A stretch of 64,000 nucleotides of DNA from Zhengitettix transpicula (lineage: Eukaryota; Arthropoda; Insecta; Orthoptera; Tetrigidae): contig CM073590.1 of the NCBI GenBank assembly GCA_037074705.1, positions 50,061,895-50,125,894 on the forward strand. The letters are read 5' to 3'. Shown in pieces: positions 46,298-58,424 of this stretch. The notes beneath the pieces were generated by a model, which did not search any database, was not told where the DNA came from, and worked only from the letters and a program-made list of their open reading frames with translations. Both the position numbers and the translations under genes were made by a program. The stretch's first letter is position 1. Each line of letters opens with the position of its first letter.

Positions 46298-46985
46298 TGT
46301 CGGCGTAATTATTGAGGCCAGAGCATTGTGGCGAAAGAGTGTGTAGGTCATGGAGTACGAGTCTGGTTTAGAGTGCAAACGATAATGTACTGAGAGTAAC
46401 TTGTCTTGGGGACTTTAACCAATCTAAAAATAGGACGACGTAAAGTTTGTGAATAGTTGTTAGAGAGGCGTCGGAATTTTGTGGTGAAACGATATAGCAA
46501 TCAGTGTTGGGGCCTGTAACTAAATACTTTCTTTAAAATAAAATAACGGTGGAGTGCACAATATGGTACCAGGGCAGTGCTAATAAAATGGTTTCTAGAA
46601 ACTTTTTGTAAACTTTTATGTAAATATAATTTACCGTCAGATTTCTCTAGATTTGTCAGATTTCTCTAGTTAATATTTATATTCTTTTATAAAATTTAAT
46701 TTGTATTTCTTTTGTAACTCTATTGGTGGAAATTTCAAATCACTATCTTTATTAGAGGCCCAGTAAACGGCAATGAGTATCATTAAAGATATGGCATTTT
46801 TTTAAAAAAAATATGTGTACATGAATTAAAGTAAATCGAAATTGTAATATATATATATATATATATATGTATACTTATTTTCTTTAAAAAATTTGTTTAA
46901 ATGCAAGGAAAAATTATGTACATAATCTTTTCCTTTCATTAATTTGGATACCACATAATTTGGCGGCTACGTGGTGGCATTTTTA
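46298..46985 (+). mobile_element. LTR-like unit B5, second of the triplet
   Basis: Follows B4 after about 90 bp. Shares GAGGCCAGAGCATTGTGGCG with B4, and ATGGTACCAG, TTTGTAAAC, CCGTCAGATTTC with B6/B2. It has GAGGCCCAGTAAACGGCAAT (46763) and ends ATTTGGCGGCTACGTGGTGG (about 46961-46980). Confidence 0.5.
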
Positions 46986-47077
46986 TTATTATATGATTTT
47001 GAATATAACTATATATATAGTGTAATACTAATTAGTGGCAATTAGGGATTTGATAATTGGAAATGTGTGGTGGATTG

Positions 47078-48092
47078 TTATCGGCGAGAATATCAAAAGC
47101 AACAATGTACAGGCGAGCCTTTGTCGGCGGCAGGCATTCTAAGACTCAAGTCTAACGGCAACAGTCGCGGGCAGAAATTCATCATGAAAAGTCGCGGGTA
47201 GAATTTGATCAAGTAAAGGTTGCGGACAGATCTTCATCGAGTAAAAGTTGTGGCACATAGAGTTATATTGAGTAAAGTTTGGACATATAAACCCAATAAG
47301 TAAAGCCACAGTTATAAATCCAATAAATAGTAAAAACTGTCACAAATTTCATCGAGAAGGAGTTGATAACAATCTGGCTGACCAGTAGTTAGAACGAAAA
47401 ATACCATATTCGCTGGTGAGAGAGAGACTTAATGCCGAGGAGCACAGGAGCTGTACGGTGTCATCGTTTCAGTTGATAGATACCAAAGTTTTGAACATTG
47501 TTTTTAAATAAATTTAAATTCTGTGAAATTATGGCCTGTTAGATGTAAAAAGGGGAATGGTGCATTAGAGCCCAAAACGAATGCCTGGTACCAGCAAAGA
47601 GACTATAAGTAGAAAAAATTTAATAATGGCTTTGTAAACATTAAATAAGGACCAAATCGTCAGATTTCGGTTTCACGTTTACTTTATTGTTTAATTCTAT
47701 TGATGTAGAAAAATTTGATTGTTAATTTAAATGAAAAAGGATTGGTTCTTTATTTATAAGGCCCAAATAAACGACCCTGAGATGAGAGTTGATAAAATCT
47801 GTACAATAGCAAGAACACAAATCACAAATGTAAAGAACACAAATGTAAATTTTGTAATTTTACTTTGAATAAATTAATTGTTTTGTTATGTTAAAATTTG
47901 GTAGATCATTTAGCATCCTTCTCATTTTTTAAATTTAATGAAATAAAAATAATCCATTAATCAATTTCCTAATTTGATTAATATCCAATTAATAACAAAT
48001 TGGCGTCATTAACGAGTGACCAACCATTGAATTCTTTTAATTATTAGTTATTATTTACATTTTCGCACCCTCAACGTGGGGCAAATTAATTA
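47078..48092 (+). mobile_element. LTR-like unit B6, third of the triplet
   Basis: Starts near TATCGGCGAGAATATC about 95 bp after B5's terminal box. Contains CTGGTACCAGCAAAG (47587), CGTCAGATTTCGG (47659), AAGGCCCAAATAAACGACCC (47759) and TGAGATGAGAG, and ends TTTCGCACCCTCAACGTGGG followed by GCAAATTAATTA (48060-48090). An internal AAATTGGCGTCATTAACG (48000) is a second primer-site-like box. Short internal repeats GTCGCGGGCAGAAATTCATC / GTCGCGGGTAGAATTTGATC lie at 47165-47240. Confidence 0.5.
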
Positions 48093-48120
48093 TTAATTAA
48101 TTAAAATCTTTTGTTTATTA

Positions 48121-48123
<3 letters not shown>

Positions 48124-48158
<35 letters not shown>

Positions 48159-48169
48159 GTGTGTGTGTG
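48124..48169. repeat. (AT)n(GT)n microsatellite
   Basis: AT run followed by TGTGTGTG just downstream of B6. Confidence 0.95.
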
Positions 48170-50149
48170 CGAATAAACAAAAACTGTTAAACTTAACATT
48201 ACAGCATTTAAATTCAAACTTTCCCATTGGAATGTGAATTATGGGAAAACTGTTAAATGTCTGAAGGATAATTTTTCTGCTCAGATTAAAAAGTTGATTT
48301 TACTTGTATCATCGGAATATTTTGTATTATTCTAGTATATTAAACTGATTAATTTCAAGAACAGAAGAAATGGTTTCTATAAAACTTCAGCATTAAGGTT
48401 ATGAAACTGAATTAAGGCATTAGGAAAGACAAATATAGACCGTTTAGATAGACACAAGCTTTGTCTTACCAAAAACAAGCTCTCCTACAATTCACTAAGT
48501 CACAATAACATTAATTAATCACATTCTTCACAGTATAATTTAAGGGCTTCAATGATGTGTGTACGTAAATTGACCGTAGGCCGTGATCGACTTATAATGA
48601 ACATTAAAGTAATAATTTACAGTTCCTTTTTAAAACAGATATTTTAAAAGAAGTTTTGGTCTATTTAGCAAATATAAATACATATATTTATTCTCAATAG
48701 AGTCACATTAAGTTTTTTGACTAATTAATTTTGGTAGTAGCCACAAAATTGCTGTCTACTCTTCCTAGTATATCTTTATTTGTTTTCCTTTTCCATTCGT
48801 TAAAATTTAACAGCCATAAAAGTCCAGTTGATTGTAATTATCTGACTGATTACTTCCATATAAATCCTTAAAATGAACTTCAAAATGATCGTTATTTTAG
48901 TGATTTTGCAATATATATCATCGAAACAATCCGCACTGACAGATAAGTATTTATTATATAATTTACGAGAGAATTCGACAACACCACTGGAAATCTTCCG
49001 CGAATAAATCCTTAACCTTGGGGTATAACAAGAACTATGTGAAAAATGGGATCCGTGTAACGTAGCTGTTGCTAAGCCGTAAACTTGAATGAATCGCTGT
49101 GAAGCACCGCAAAGACAGAGATAAATGCTGAGATGCGGATGACAAACAAGGAGTAGCAAACAATTCCGCCGTGCCATGAAATTTACGGAGAATAGAAGCG
49201 ACAACGAGATTAACGAAACTACGAATATATTCCATTTACAAACAGTAAACATAGATATAATAAAGCATTTTTCTTCATTGACAAATTAACGAAACAAATT
49301 TAGTGACAATGATAACTGATATAATGCAAACAATACATTTATTATAGTCAAGACTATCAACATTAACTTCTTTACGTCAATATGCTTTATAATAGACCAA
49401 ATGAAGACACATAGTATTGTCGCTAAGACCGTGAAGTTGAGGCGAACCAAAACAGAACATAAAAAAATAAAAATACATAAAATTTCGTGTATCGAATATA
49501 GTTCAAATAATTATGCAACCGATAATATTATAAAACTCTGTAGGGATATCAAAGTCAATTAATACTTGAATGCGAGATATAAAAATTGAAATTTTTCTTC
49601 TACTAAACGGATTATTATGGAAATGTAATTTCTTGTATTAGTAATTAATTTTTGTGGGACTTTAAATTTAGATTATTAAAAACATTCTTGTACTAGCACG
49701 TCTTGCTCGGAACATCTTTGCTAAGAAATGGTGTAATTAATACAAATTTACGTTAACTTACTTTACAATCACCATATATAATGATAATAATAATGTAAGA
49801 CAAGCTCATTTAATAACAAGACTACTCATTTATCTTTCAATATTAATTTTGTTGTATTATTTAAGGAAAATTTAATTCAATCTACATCTACATAATAGAA
49901 ATTTATTATTGACAGCAAAACACTATTATTTAATAATTTTCTAAATAAATTTAATAGCAAACTGATAATTTCTTTTGTACTTTCGATACTTTCACTTAGG
50001 CCAATTACTTTTTTCTCGTAACAGAGACAAAGTATATTCAATTAGACACAGCAGTAGAAAATTAGCAGACAACCATAAGTCTGAAACCCTTCGCGCAGCA
50101 GGACAGGTAGTTGAGAAGATGAAACTGTGGCCTACTCTCTCTCACGTGA
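48170..50149. other. AT-rich intergenic stretch
   Basis: A minus-strand frame of 150 codons at 48800-49252 overlaps a GC-balanced patch (49020-49240) but shows no motif, signal or homology that I can recognise. I treat it as chance. The rest is AT-rich. Confidence 0.35.
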
Positions 50150-50394
50150 GTTTCGCCCTGCAACCCCACAGAAAACTCCACTCCCTCCTTCGGAAGGGCG
50201 TAAGAGCCCAACCTACCTGATGCAGGCTTTTAGAGGGTTTCTTCTGTATTACTGTTGGGAATATCCGGGTAGGATCCTGAAAACTACAGGGCCCTAGTTA
50301 ACCCTGGGATACCTTGCTCTACCTTCCCGCATTGCCCCTTTCAGTCCCTTTCGTATACTATAAAAGGGGAGTGGCCGCCATGTGGATTATCCTA
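50150..50394 (+). mobile_element. Family A retroposon fragment A8
   Basis: Plus orientation, from CTGCAACCCCACAGAAAACT to TGTGGATTATCC. Contains CTACCTGATGCAGG, TAGGATCCTGAAAAC, and GGCCCTAGTTAACCC. Lacks both the hairpin end and the poly-A end. Confidence 0.75.
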
Positions 50395-50461
50395 TACATA
50401 ACAGTGCGAAATGCGCAGTGGGAAGACAAAAGGCGATACTTTCTTCCTTCCGGATTGTGGA

Positions 50462-51062
50462 ATTTTTTTTTTACTTTAGTTAAGGTCGCTTAAGCCATAT
50501 TATCATCGACCAATAATTTATCGTACGTTGTTACATGCTCCTAATATACAAACACTACATTTTTATTTTGTCAAATACATTAATTTGGATTAAAAATTTA
50601 GGGCTTTAAGTATGGCCTCCTTTGATGAAATTAGTTCTTTGATGCGGGTACTTTCTCCGTAACTTTGATCTCTTTGCTTGTCGTAACCGGTGCATTCAAA
50701 TATGATGTGGTATATTGTTAGGGGCCTATTGCAGTTATGGCAAGTAGGCGGAGCCATCCTGAAACAGAGAAATATATGGGCTGAATTGCTTTGAGAGATT
50801 CTGACGCTGGTTAACACAACCTGTTGTCTTCTAGAGAGGGTTTTGGGAATGTTCAGATCTTTTATCGTTTCTATTGCCGATAAGAACGGACCGATATGTT
50901 GTTTTATCCGCTTTATATTCACTTTTTCTTTCAGTTTGTATCTGATTATTTTCCACATGTCCTTACTGGTGCAGATGTTGTATTTTATTATCGTTGTTGT
51001 AGGGGAGCCAGCTTGTTTGCCGAGATTGTCCGCTCATTGTGAAGTTGTTGATGTTTGAGTAA
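50462..51062 (-). pseudogene. I-like LINE 3' end with RNase H remnant
   Basis: Minus strand: NER then, after a one-base frameshift, DNLGKQAGSPTTTIIKYN (about 51035-50980), the end of an RNase H domain; then IPKTLSRRQQVVLTSVRISQ and PPTCHNCNRPLTIYHIIFEC (about 50850-50690), a CxxC...H...C finger-like C-terminal segment; stop at 50590. About 125 bp of 3' UTR follows, ending GCGACCTTAACTAAAG and an A run at 50467-50475. Same group as 34233-34790. 5' truncated. The 122-codon frame is intact over the C-terminal segment. Confidence 0.72.
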
Positions 51063-51064
51063 TG

Positions 51065-52462
51065 TTTTCTCAAATATAATTGATTTTGTAGCGCAGAAGA
51101 ACGCCCCCAAATTAATTGAATATTTTTTTATATGATTTGAATAAAACTCCTATGTATCCAGAGCCAAGCTGTGACTTTCTGGGAAAATATGGTCATAAAA
51201 GTTGGCGCCGCGGTGACGGAGGCGTCCAGAAGAAATAGTACCTTCAGACAAAGGCAGAGGATTATGGGAGACTCCCTGTCTAAGGAACCACCGAATCTCC
51301 AAAATTCCTGAAGGTCAGCCTCTCCAACAGGCGAGAGTAACCCCGTAAAATTACAAGACCGACGTAGATTAGCTGAGAAAAACCACGTGAAGAAGTTTCC
51401 GCATTCTTATGGGGAACGAAGAATGTCTAGATCGAAGGTGGACAAGCGACGAAAATGGGCAGTTCATACATACATGCAACTTGGAGAAGGGGGAAGTCTG
51501 GGAGGAGTGAATTGTAGGGTTCGGATATACAACTAGGTGAAGGAAGAAGAGAGAGAAATGTAAAGTTCTGATATACCTATTAGAGAGATAGGAAGTTAGG
51601 GAAGTGTAAAGGAGTGAGAGAGACACGTAAAGTTCAAACAAAAGAAAAAAGACGGAAGAGGAGACGGTGAAGATAACTAAACATCGCCGATTCCGAGAAC
51701 TATTGCGCCTACGAGAGAAGAAGAAAGCTGCCTACGGATTAGAGATTTCCTGTGAAGTAATTTCTGCGGCTCGACCAGTCTACCTGCATGGAGGAGCTTC
51801 TAACTGACTGCAAATACCAACAGGTGTATTTGAGATTTCTGCCATACGTTTATGCCCACATGGACGACCCTTTTTGCTTATGTTCTGAGTCTCATGAAAT
51901 CGCCCTGAGGTTTGCCCATTAGTAATTTGTTTGAATCTTGAATGTAGTTGATTAAAGTAAATTAATAAAAGGACCCTGTTAAATTTTGTGAACCCTTAAG
52001 TAAATTAAATTTAAAATAAATAAATTATATATATTTTTTAATAAAATTTTAAAAATATATTTTACTATGATAGTGCTTCTAATTTTGTTGTACAATATTG
52101 ATTTAATGACATTAATGGAATATGTTGATATTATGGTGTTGGGAAGCGGGTGATTGAGGTAATGGCCATTATTGTGGAATAAAGTTTTGAAGTGAGTACC
52201 GATGAATATGGTTTGGGGTTTGCTGCTATCATGAGTGACCATGGTGCATCCTATTCCTGCATGTTTTTGGAGGCTCCTGTGAATATGATTCTGAGATGGT
52301 TCTGTTTTTTAAAAATTCTTTTAGTTGTTTCTGTGGAATGTTGTGGGATTGTATGAGTTCTTTGAATTGTGACAAGACGAAAGATTTCCCTCTTTAACTC
52401 TCCCTCTCTCGTTTTACTCCTGAATATTAGTCAAATGTTTGCTAAAAAAGAGCCTGTGGGGA
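51065..52462. other. Intergenic; possible LTR leader
   Basis: AATAAAACTCC (51140) and AAAAGTTGGCGCCGCGGTGA (51196-51215) precede a purine-rich stretch to about 51700, which could be an LTR end with primer site and leader. No coding motif. 51960-52370 is AT-rich and unassigned. Confidence 0.25.
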
Positions 52463-52962
52463 ACTGCGAGGTTCTATTGCAGGTGAACCTTTCTGCAGAG
52501 ACGCAGAGGTCTACCGTTGGGGATGTCTTTTCATCTCTCCGTTTTTTAACTAAGGTTATCACAAGCAGAGGCACCTCGGCCTGTTTTTAGAGATATATGT
52601 TCCCGGTTTACCGACCTTGGGCATACGGAACAGTATGCTAAACTGGTCGAGGCACAGAGAAGGGACTGTTGCGTCCCCACAGCAAACTCCTCTCCCGCCA
52701 TCGGAAGGGCGTGGGACAAGTACCGACTGCCCGAAGTATCTGATGCAGATTTTCTAGAGTTTGTCCTGCATCACTTTTAGGCGAAAGCCGGGTAGGATCC
52801 TTAAACAGTCGCCCGAGGGCCTCAGTTAATCCTTGACTACCTTCCTCTACTTTTCCTCACCCCCCATCCCCCAATAAATTTTCAAATCCCTTCCTATGTT
52901 ATTAAAAGGGGGTAGGTGCCTCCGCATGGATTACCCTCATGTAGCCTGTTACTCTAAAAAAA
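52463..52962 (+). mobile_element. Family A retroposon copy A9
   Basis: Plus orientation, from ACTGCGAGGTTCTATTGCAG to GTTACTCTAAAAAAA. Hairpins worn. Contains a small local expansion of C-rich sequence at 52858-52872. Confidence 0.82.
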
Positions 52963-53252
52963 CCTTAACTTCTGGATTGCGACGTAATGTGAATAACGAA
53001 GATATTGTGTTCCGTAGAATGCGTTCATTTCCGAATTTGTTTTGCTACTCTGAGGTCTCATTCATTAACGATCTTTTTCAAAGTTATCTTCCTATGATAG
53101 CTTCAGAGATAACTCAAACCTTGCAATCACGCAGAGAGTCTTCGTAAAATCTCAGCTGTAAGGCAGAGATATTTATCCTCTGACATTTCCACAGCGCATG
53201 GCGCGCTTTGGTTTGTTAAATTAAATTAGTTTGGTTGTCTAAATGAATATAA

Positions 53253-53297
<45 letters not shown>
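53253..53297. repeat. (AT)n microsatellite
   Basis: Uninterrupted AT run, 15 bp before family A copy A10. Confidence 0.95.
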
Positions 53298-53299
<2 letters not shown>

Positions 53300-53311
53300 C
53301 ATGTATGGATG

Positions 53312-54001
53312 CTGAAAGGTAGAGAAAGGTTGCCAAGAGTTAACTAGGGCACCCTGCTATGGTTTAAAGGTGTTACTCGGTATTCGGCCAAAAGTGATGC
53401 AGGAAAAACCCTAGAAAACCTGCATCAGGTCGTGCAGTAGGTTTTCTTTAGGTTAACAGGCTACATGAGGGTAATCCACGTGGTGGCAACTCCCCTTTAA
53501 TAGCATAGAAAGGGATTTGTAAAGGGGGGATGCGGAAGGATAGAGGAAGGTAGCCAATGGTTAACTAGGGCGCCCGGGCTATGGTTTAAGAATCCTACAC
53601 AGCAATTCGCCTTAAAGTGATGCAAGGAAACCTCTTTGGTACTTGTCCCACGCCCTTCCGATAGTGGGAGAGGAGTTTGCTGTGGGGACGCAGCATTCCC
53701 TTCTCCGTGCCTCGACCAGTTTAGGAGGCAGCTGGCCGACTATTCCAATGGGAATAGCGGACAACTCTTACGGTATGCCCAAGGTCTGTGACCCCGGAAC
53801 ATACACACCTCAAAACAGGCCGAGGTGCCTCGGCTTGTGGGAACCTTAGTTCAAAAACGGAGAGGAAAAGGCATACCCAAAGGTAGCCCCTTCGTATCTC
53901 TCCTAAAAGGTTCTGCCTGCGAGAGAACATCCCTTGCAGGTTACCTGCGAGAGAATCCTCTCGCAGGTCCTTCCTTTTGCCTTGACCGGTTTCGGAGGCA
54001 C
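53312..54001 (-). mobile_element. Family A copy A10, split by copy A11
   Basis: Left part 53312-53440 (GGTTGCCAAGAGTTAACTAG through CCTGCATCAGG). The right part at about 53968-54000 (CCTTGACCGGTTTCGGAGGC) corresponds to family sequence CCTCGACCAGTTTAGGAGGC further along the same copy. About 70 bases of the middle are lost. More diverged than A11, as expected for the older host copy. Confidence 0.65.
53441..53968 (-). mobile_element. Family A copy A11, nested in A10
   Basis: Minus orientation, T run then AGGTTAACAGG at the left and hairpin CCTGCGAGAGAATCCTCTCG (53944-53963) at the right. Internal deletion near 53630 removes the CTGCATCAGGTAGG part. Confidence 0.85.
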
Positions 54002-57000
54002 GTATTTATATTGTGTGTGTGGGAGAGAGAGAGTAAAACGTTTCCGAGTCCATAGTTGAGCTATAATATAGTACCAGAAAGGGAAGTAAAATACGATTTT
54101 ACTTGCTACTTGTTGTGATTTTCGATTCTTCTACATTATCTCTCTTATAATTATACGATGTAAAGTTTGTCGGTATTATGGTTTCTCCGTGGGTCATTTC
54201 CTGTCACATTTTTGTTTAAAAAAATCCAAATAATTTATATTTAACATATTTTATCAGTTAGTGTTTTCTGATATTGAATTATTTAGTTCTCTGGATTTAG
54301 GCCCTGGCCACACTATGTGGTTTAACGCATGCGAATTTTATCCTGCAATACAAGTAAATCTTTCTGAAGAAATGTTCGTTGCAGTATAATATGTCCTAAA
54401 CATCTGGTTCGAAGCACTGTTTCATCTAATTAATTTTGGAAGTGGGACCTCTGTCGTTTGGCATGTGGGGATTACAATGTATTCAAACGTGCCCAACACG
54501 GGGCGTATTTCTATGGACGCATTCAGTCTGTTCCAGCTGACCACGCCACACCACCGTTTGCCATCACTCATAGTGTTCGTTTTACCTCGCTCAGCACCAT
54601 TATGGCCGCGGTTTCAATGCAGAATCCTATTGTCTTGCGTCACATGGTGCTTCTGCTAAAACCAGATCAACGTCGGTTTGCTTTAGCGTTATGAAAAAAT
54701 ATATAATGGAGGTTTCAAGTAATACAATTACTTCTCCATTTAATGAATTTTATATAATCATTCATAAAAACTGAATATAATGAGACTTCTATTATTGTAT
54801 TTGTATTTATTGTAAGCTTCAATTATGAAATCACTCGATGTCAACTCTGTATACAATAAAGTAAAACTAATAAACTTAGCTACGAATTCTAATCTAGAAA
54901 CGATATCATAATACTCTTGTATTGTCTTGAACCTGAAAAGAACTTAATTATGAAGATATAATAAGCCAGGAACCACACGTTCTATAATAAAATTTTACTT
55001 CACTATTTACATGCTTTCTTTCGCTCCCATTAATTAAAAAAATTAATAAATAATATACTTAATCATACCTAAATTATCATACTAGTTATTAACCATACAA
55101 ACATTTTTGCGGATTACAAGTCGGGGTATTTGAGTTCAAAAGCTTTTATATTCGTCAACAGGTTTTTGTGTGGTGAACCTTCGTTCGGCTCTTGCGTTTT
55201 TTGAATCATCAACTTAGATTGCATAATTAAATTAAATTTTGTTTTTGCCTGTTATTCGGATATTTATTTTTCTAATTAGTATACTTATACACAGACGATT
55301 TATTAAATAAGTATTTAATAATTAATAATTTCAGTTATTCGGGAAACCCAAAACGTTCACCGAAACTTTTAAATCATATTATATTAATGTTTTGCAGCAT
55401 TTTCACAAATACAACCAGGACTTTCAAAATTCTTCACATACGAATATACATGTATATTTTGTAAACTGTAAGTACCAGCATCAAGTGTTCCAAAATGTAA
55501 ATAAAATTTAAGGAAAAATTTGGTTTTATGTTGTTATATTGTAGCCATAACAATTAAAACGTTTAAAAATTGTTAAATAAACAGAATTGAGTCTGAAAAT
55601 TGTGTATGAACAAAACATTAAATATACTGACGTTGCGTTTTAGTTTAGGACATCTTCAGGTTTAGTAATAGTTACATGTAAATCTTATAAAGAATTTAGA
55701 GGAAAGGTTTTGCTGCCTTGTCCTTTTGAAAATACCAAAATTCTGTCTGTTCCAGATGACCACGGCATATAAATAAATAAATAAACCGACTTGAGTCAGA
55801 AAGTTGTGTATTAACAAAAAAATTAATTATACCGACTATTTCGTACTTGTTTTTGGACTTCTTCACGTTAAGTAATCTCGTGTATAAATAAAAGGCTTGA
55901 AAACCTTGCCACTAAATTACATACAGGTACATAAAAACTACATACGAATCGTTTCCATGCATTATAATTCCATTATTTAATTTAAATCTCCAATGATGAA
56001 AATCATAATATGTTAATACGACTTAAAACAGAAAAAAGTGCGAAATTAATAGAACTAATTTGAATGGTTCTTCAGCTGTATTATCAATTAAAAATCATTT
56101 TTTCAATATTCAAATTTTGTTTTGTCGTTGAAGATAATATGAAAAACAAAAAGAAACATTTCTTTTCGAATATTTTAAAGTGAACTTTTTTCCTGTTACC
56201 ATGCACAAATCATATTTTCGCCTGATTAAGACTTAATAACGCAGAATTGTGAGAGTTCTTAACGCAACAGCTTTGCTACATAATGACCTCAAACAGAAAT
56301 TTCGTTTGACGGAAGTAGTACAACTTTTGCAATCAAGGCAAACGTTTGCGAGTACGGGAAAGTTTGCGTATAAAACTGAATGTTCAATATTCGCTTTTAT
56401 GGAAACGTCGTCCTCTTTCGTGAATCTACTCCGGATTCAGGCTAGTTTCATTATACTGAATACCGCCGTTTCATTAGCTGGGAGCACTTCCTGATTAGCG
56501 AATGACATTGTTTGGCAACCGTACAATTCTATTCTGGAATAACGGGAGAAGGGAAAAATATGATGATGAATATTGTACATTTTTGTATAGTAAATATGTA
56601 TTTTTTCAGCACTAAGGACCAAGTATATGTCACACAAAAATTATTTTATTCAATGATATAGTAGGTTAAGGAGTTTCTGTGCTGATTTTGACAGACGAAA
56701 TTGACAGGGATTACTCTCATGTATAACGAAATGTTAGCGTCTTGTATGGTTTCTAAGCACACTGTGTTTCAATTGTATTTAAATATATTTCTGTTATATT
56801 TTGAATTTTCTTTCACTTTACTTCCTAATAGAGAGCATGAAATTATTTTCATATATCACTTATTCAAATTCTTGTGTTGTCTACATTTTTGCGGAAAGAA
56901 ACAGTTTATATGGAGGGTTAGATACTTTTAGGATGTTTGGAATAAAAACGAAGTTAGAGAGTTGAAAGATAGAATTCACTTTAATTTCAATTATGTAATA

Positions 57001-57081
57001 ATCCCTCAAGAGCTTCCGACTTAATTGGCATATTAATTCTAAAAAAATTATTTTAAAAACATTCCAGTTAATAATTAATAA
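54002..57081. other. Intergenic stretch, no supported gene
   Basis: 54430-54700 is GC-balanced with overlapping frames but no motif. 55585-55720 and 55790-55910 are a diverged direct duplication (TGTGTATGAACAAAAC / TGTGTATTAACAAAAA, GACATCTTCAGG / GACTTCTTCACG). The rest is AT-rich. Confidence 0.35.
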
Positions 57082-57219
57082 TAAGATAAAATAGCCAAAT
57101 ACAGAAAAAAGAAGTTATGATATAAATACTACCCACAGTTTCTGGAAACCTTGAAAGAACAAGATTATGTAGTATTTATATCATAACTTCTTTTTTCTGT
57201 ATTTGGCTATTTTATCTTA
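57082..57219. repeat. Foldback element F2, perfect 51-bp arms
   Basis: 57082-57132 is the exact reverse complement of 57169-57219, with a 36-base loop. Arms include ATAGCCAAATACAG and TATAAATACTAC, shared with F1, F3 and F4. Confidence 0.95.
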
Positions 57220-57322
57220 ATTTTAATATTCAAAACAAACGTATATTTTCATTTTAATAATTAAAAACTTAATACTTTATACATAATACGTTATTCTAAA
57301 GCTTAGCTCACACTGAGATACG

Positions 57323-57883
57323 ATTTTTTTTAAGGGCAACAGCCTACTTGAGGGTAATCCACGTTGGGCAACTCCCCTTAAATAGCATAGGAAGGGATTT
57401 GAAAGGGGGGATGCGGAAGGGTAAAGGGAGGTAGCCAAGGGTTAACTAGGGCTCCCGGGCTATATTTTAAGGATCCTACCCGGCATTAACCTAAAAGTAA
57501 TGCAGGGAAAACCCTAGAAAACCCTGCATCCGGTAGGTCGGGCATTGGGTACTTGTCCCACACCCTTCCGATAGCAGGAGAGGAGTTTGCTGTGGGGACG
57601 CAGCATTCCCTTCTCCGTGCTTCGACCAGTTTAGGAGGCAGCTGGCTAACTATTCCAATGGGAATAGCGGACAACTCTTACCGTATGCCCACGATCTGTG
57701 ACTCCGGAACATACACCTCTCAGAACAGGCCGAGGTGCCTCGGTTTGTGGGAACCTTAGTTCAAAAACGGAGAGGAAAAGGCATCCCCAAAGGTAGCCCC
57801 TTCGTATCTCTCCTAAAAGGTTTTTCCTGCGAGAGAACATCCCTCGCAGGTACTGCCTGCGAGAGAATAGCCCTCGCAGACCC
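57323..57883 (-). mobile_element. Family A retroposon copy A12, full length
   Basis: Minus orientation. Both hairpins (TGCGAGAGAACATCCCTCGC and TGCGAGAGAATAGCCCTCGC at 57827-57880) are preserved. T run before AAGGGCAACAG. No convincing target duplication found. Confidence 0.88.
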
Positions 57884-57998
57884 TATTCAAGATAAAAAAT
57901 TGTTTGCATCATCTTGACGTCATTGTTTCTGTTTTGTATCCCGTCAACGAACAAGAATATGGTGTATACTCGTCAACATTTGGCGACAAATAATAGGA

Positions 57999-58126
57999 AA
58001 AATAGCCACATGCAGACAAAAGAAGAGATAATATAAATACCACACTACGTTTCTTCAGGTGCAGAACCTAGACAGACACAACTGCACAAGTTAGTTGAAA
58101 AACATGTCTGTATTTGGCTATCTTTC
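57999..58126. repeat. Foldback element F3
   Basis: Left end AAAATAGCCACATGCAGACA and right end TGTCTGTATTTGGCTATCTT pair; the interior TATAAATACCACACTACG and TTCAGGTGCAGAACC matches F1 and F4. Arms are imperfect. Confidence 0.65.
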
Positions 58127-58424
58127 GTATTAGATATTAGTAATTTTCAATGAGACGTAACTTTCTCATTGGGCTGCAAACTTCAAAGAAATTTCTTGCT
58201 TGTTGCAATTATCCACTTCAGACGAGAAACGTCGCTCCGTGTTGGCAACATTTGTGCGTTCACAGACGAATTTTCAATTATCAGGTTATTTTAGAATTTA
58301 AATTGTTTAATTCCTTGTCACCAAACCAATATTTAATAAAGCCGTTTTTATAAAATACTATATTCACTACATTGTACTTGTATATACAATAAATTTTTAA
58401 CTCTACAATTGTATAAAATGTTTT

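Noticed and set aside
48800..49252. 150-codon minus-strand frame
   Set aside because: No recognisable domain, hydrophobic/AT-driven composition, and overlapping open frames; treated as chance.
53643..54055. Repeated ~60-80-codon frames (starting MSHALP..., MSAIPIG..., MPRLVG...) at several loci
   Set aside because: They are recurring frames inside family A copies; different copies break them and both strands are open by composition.
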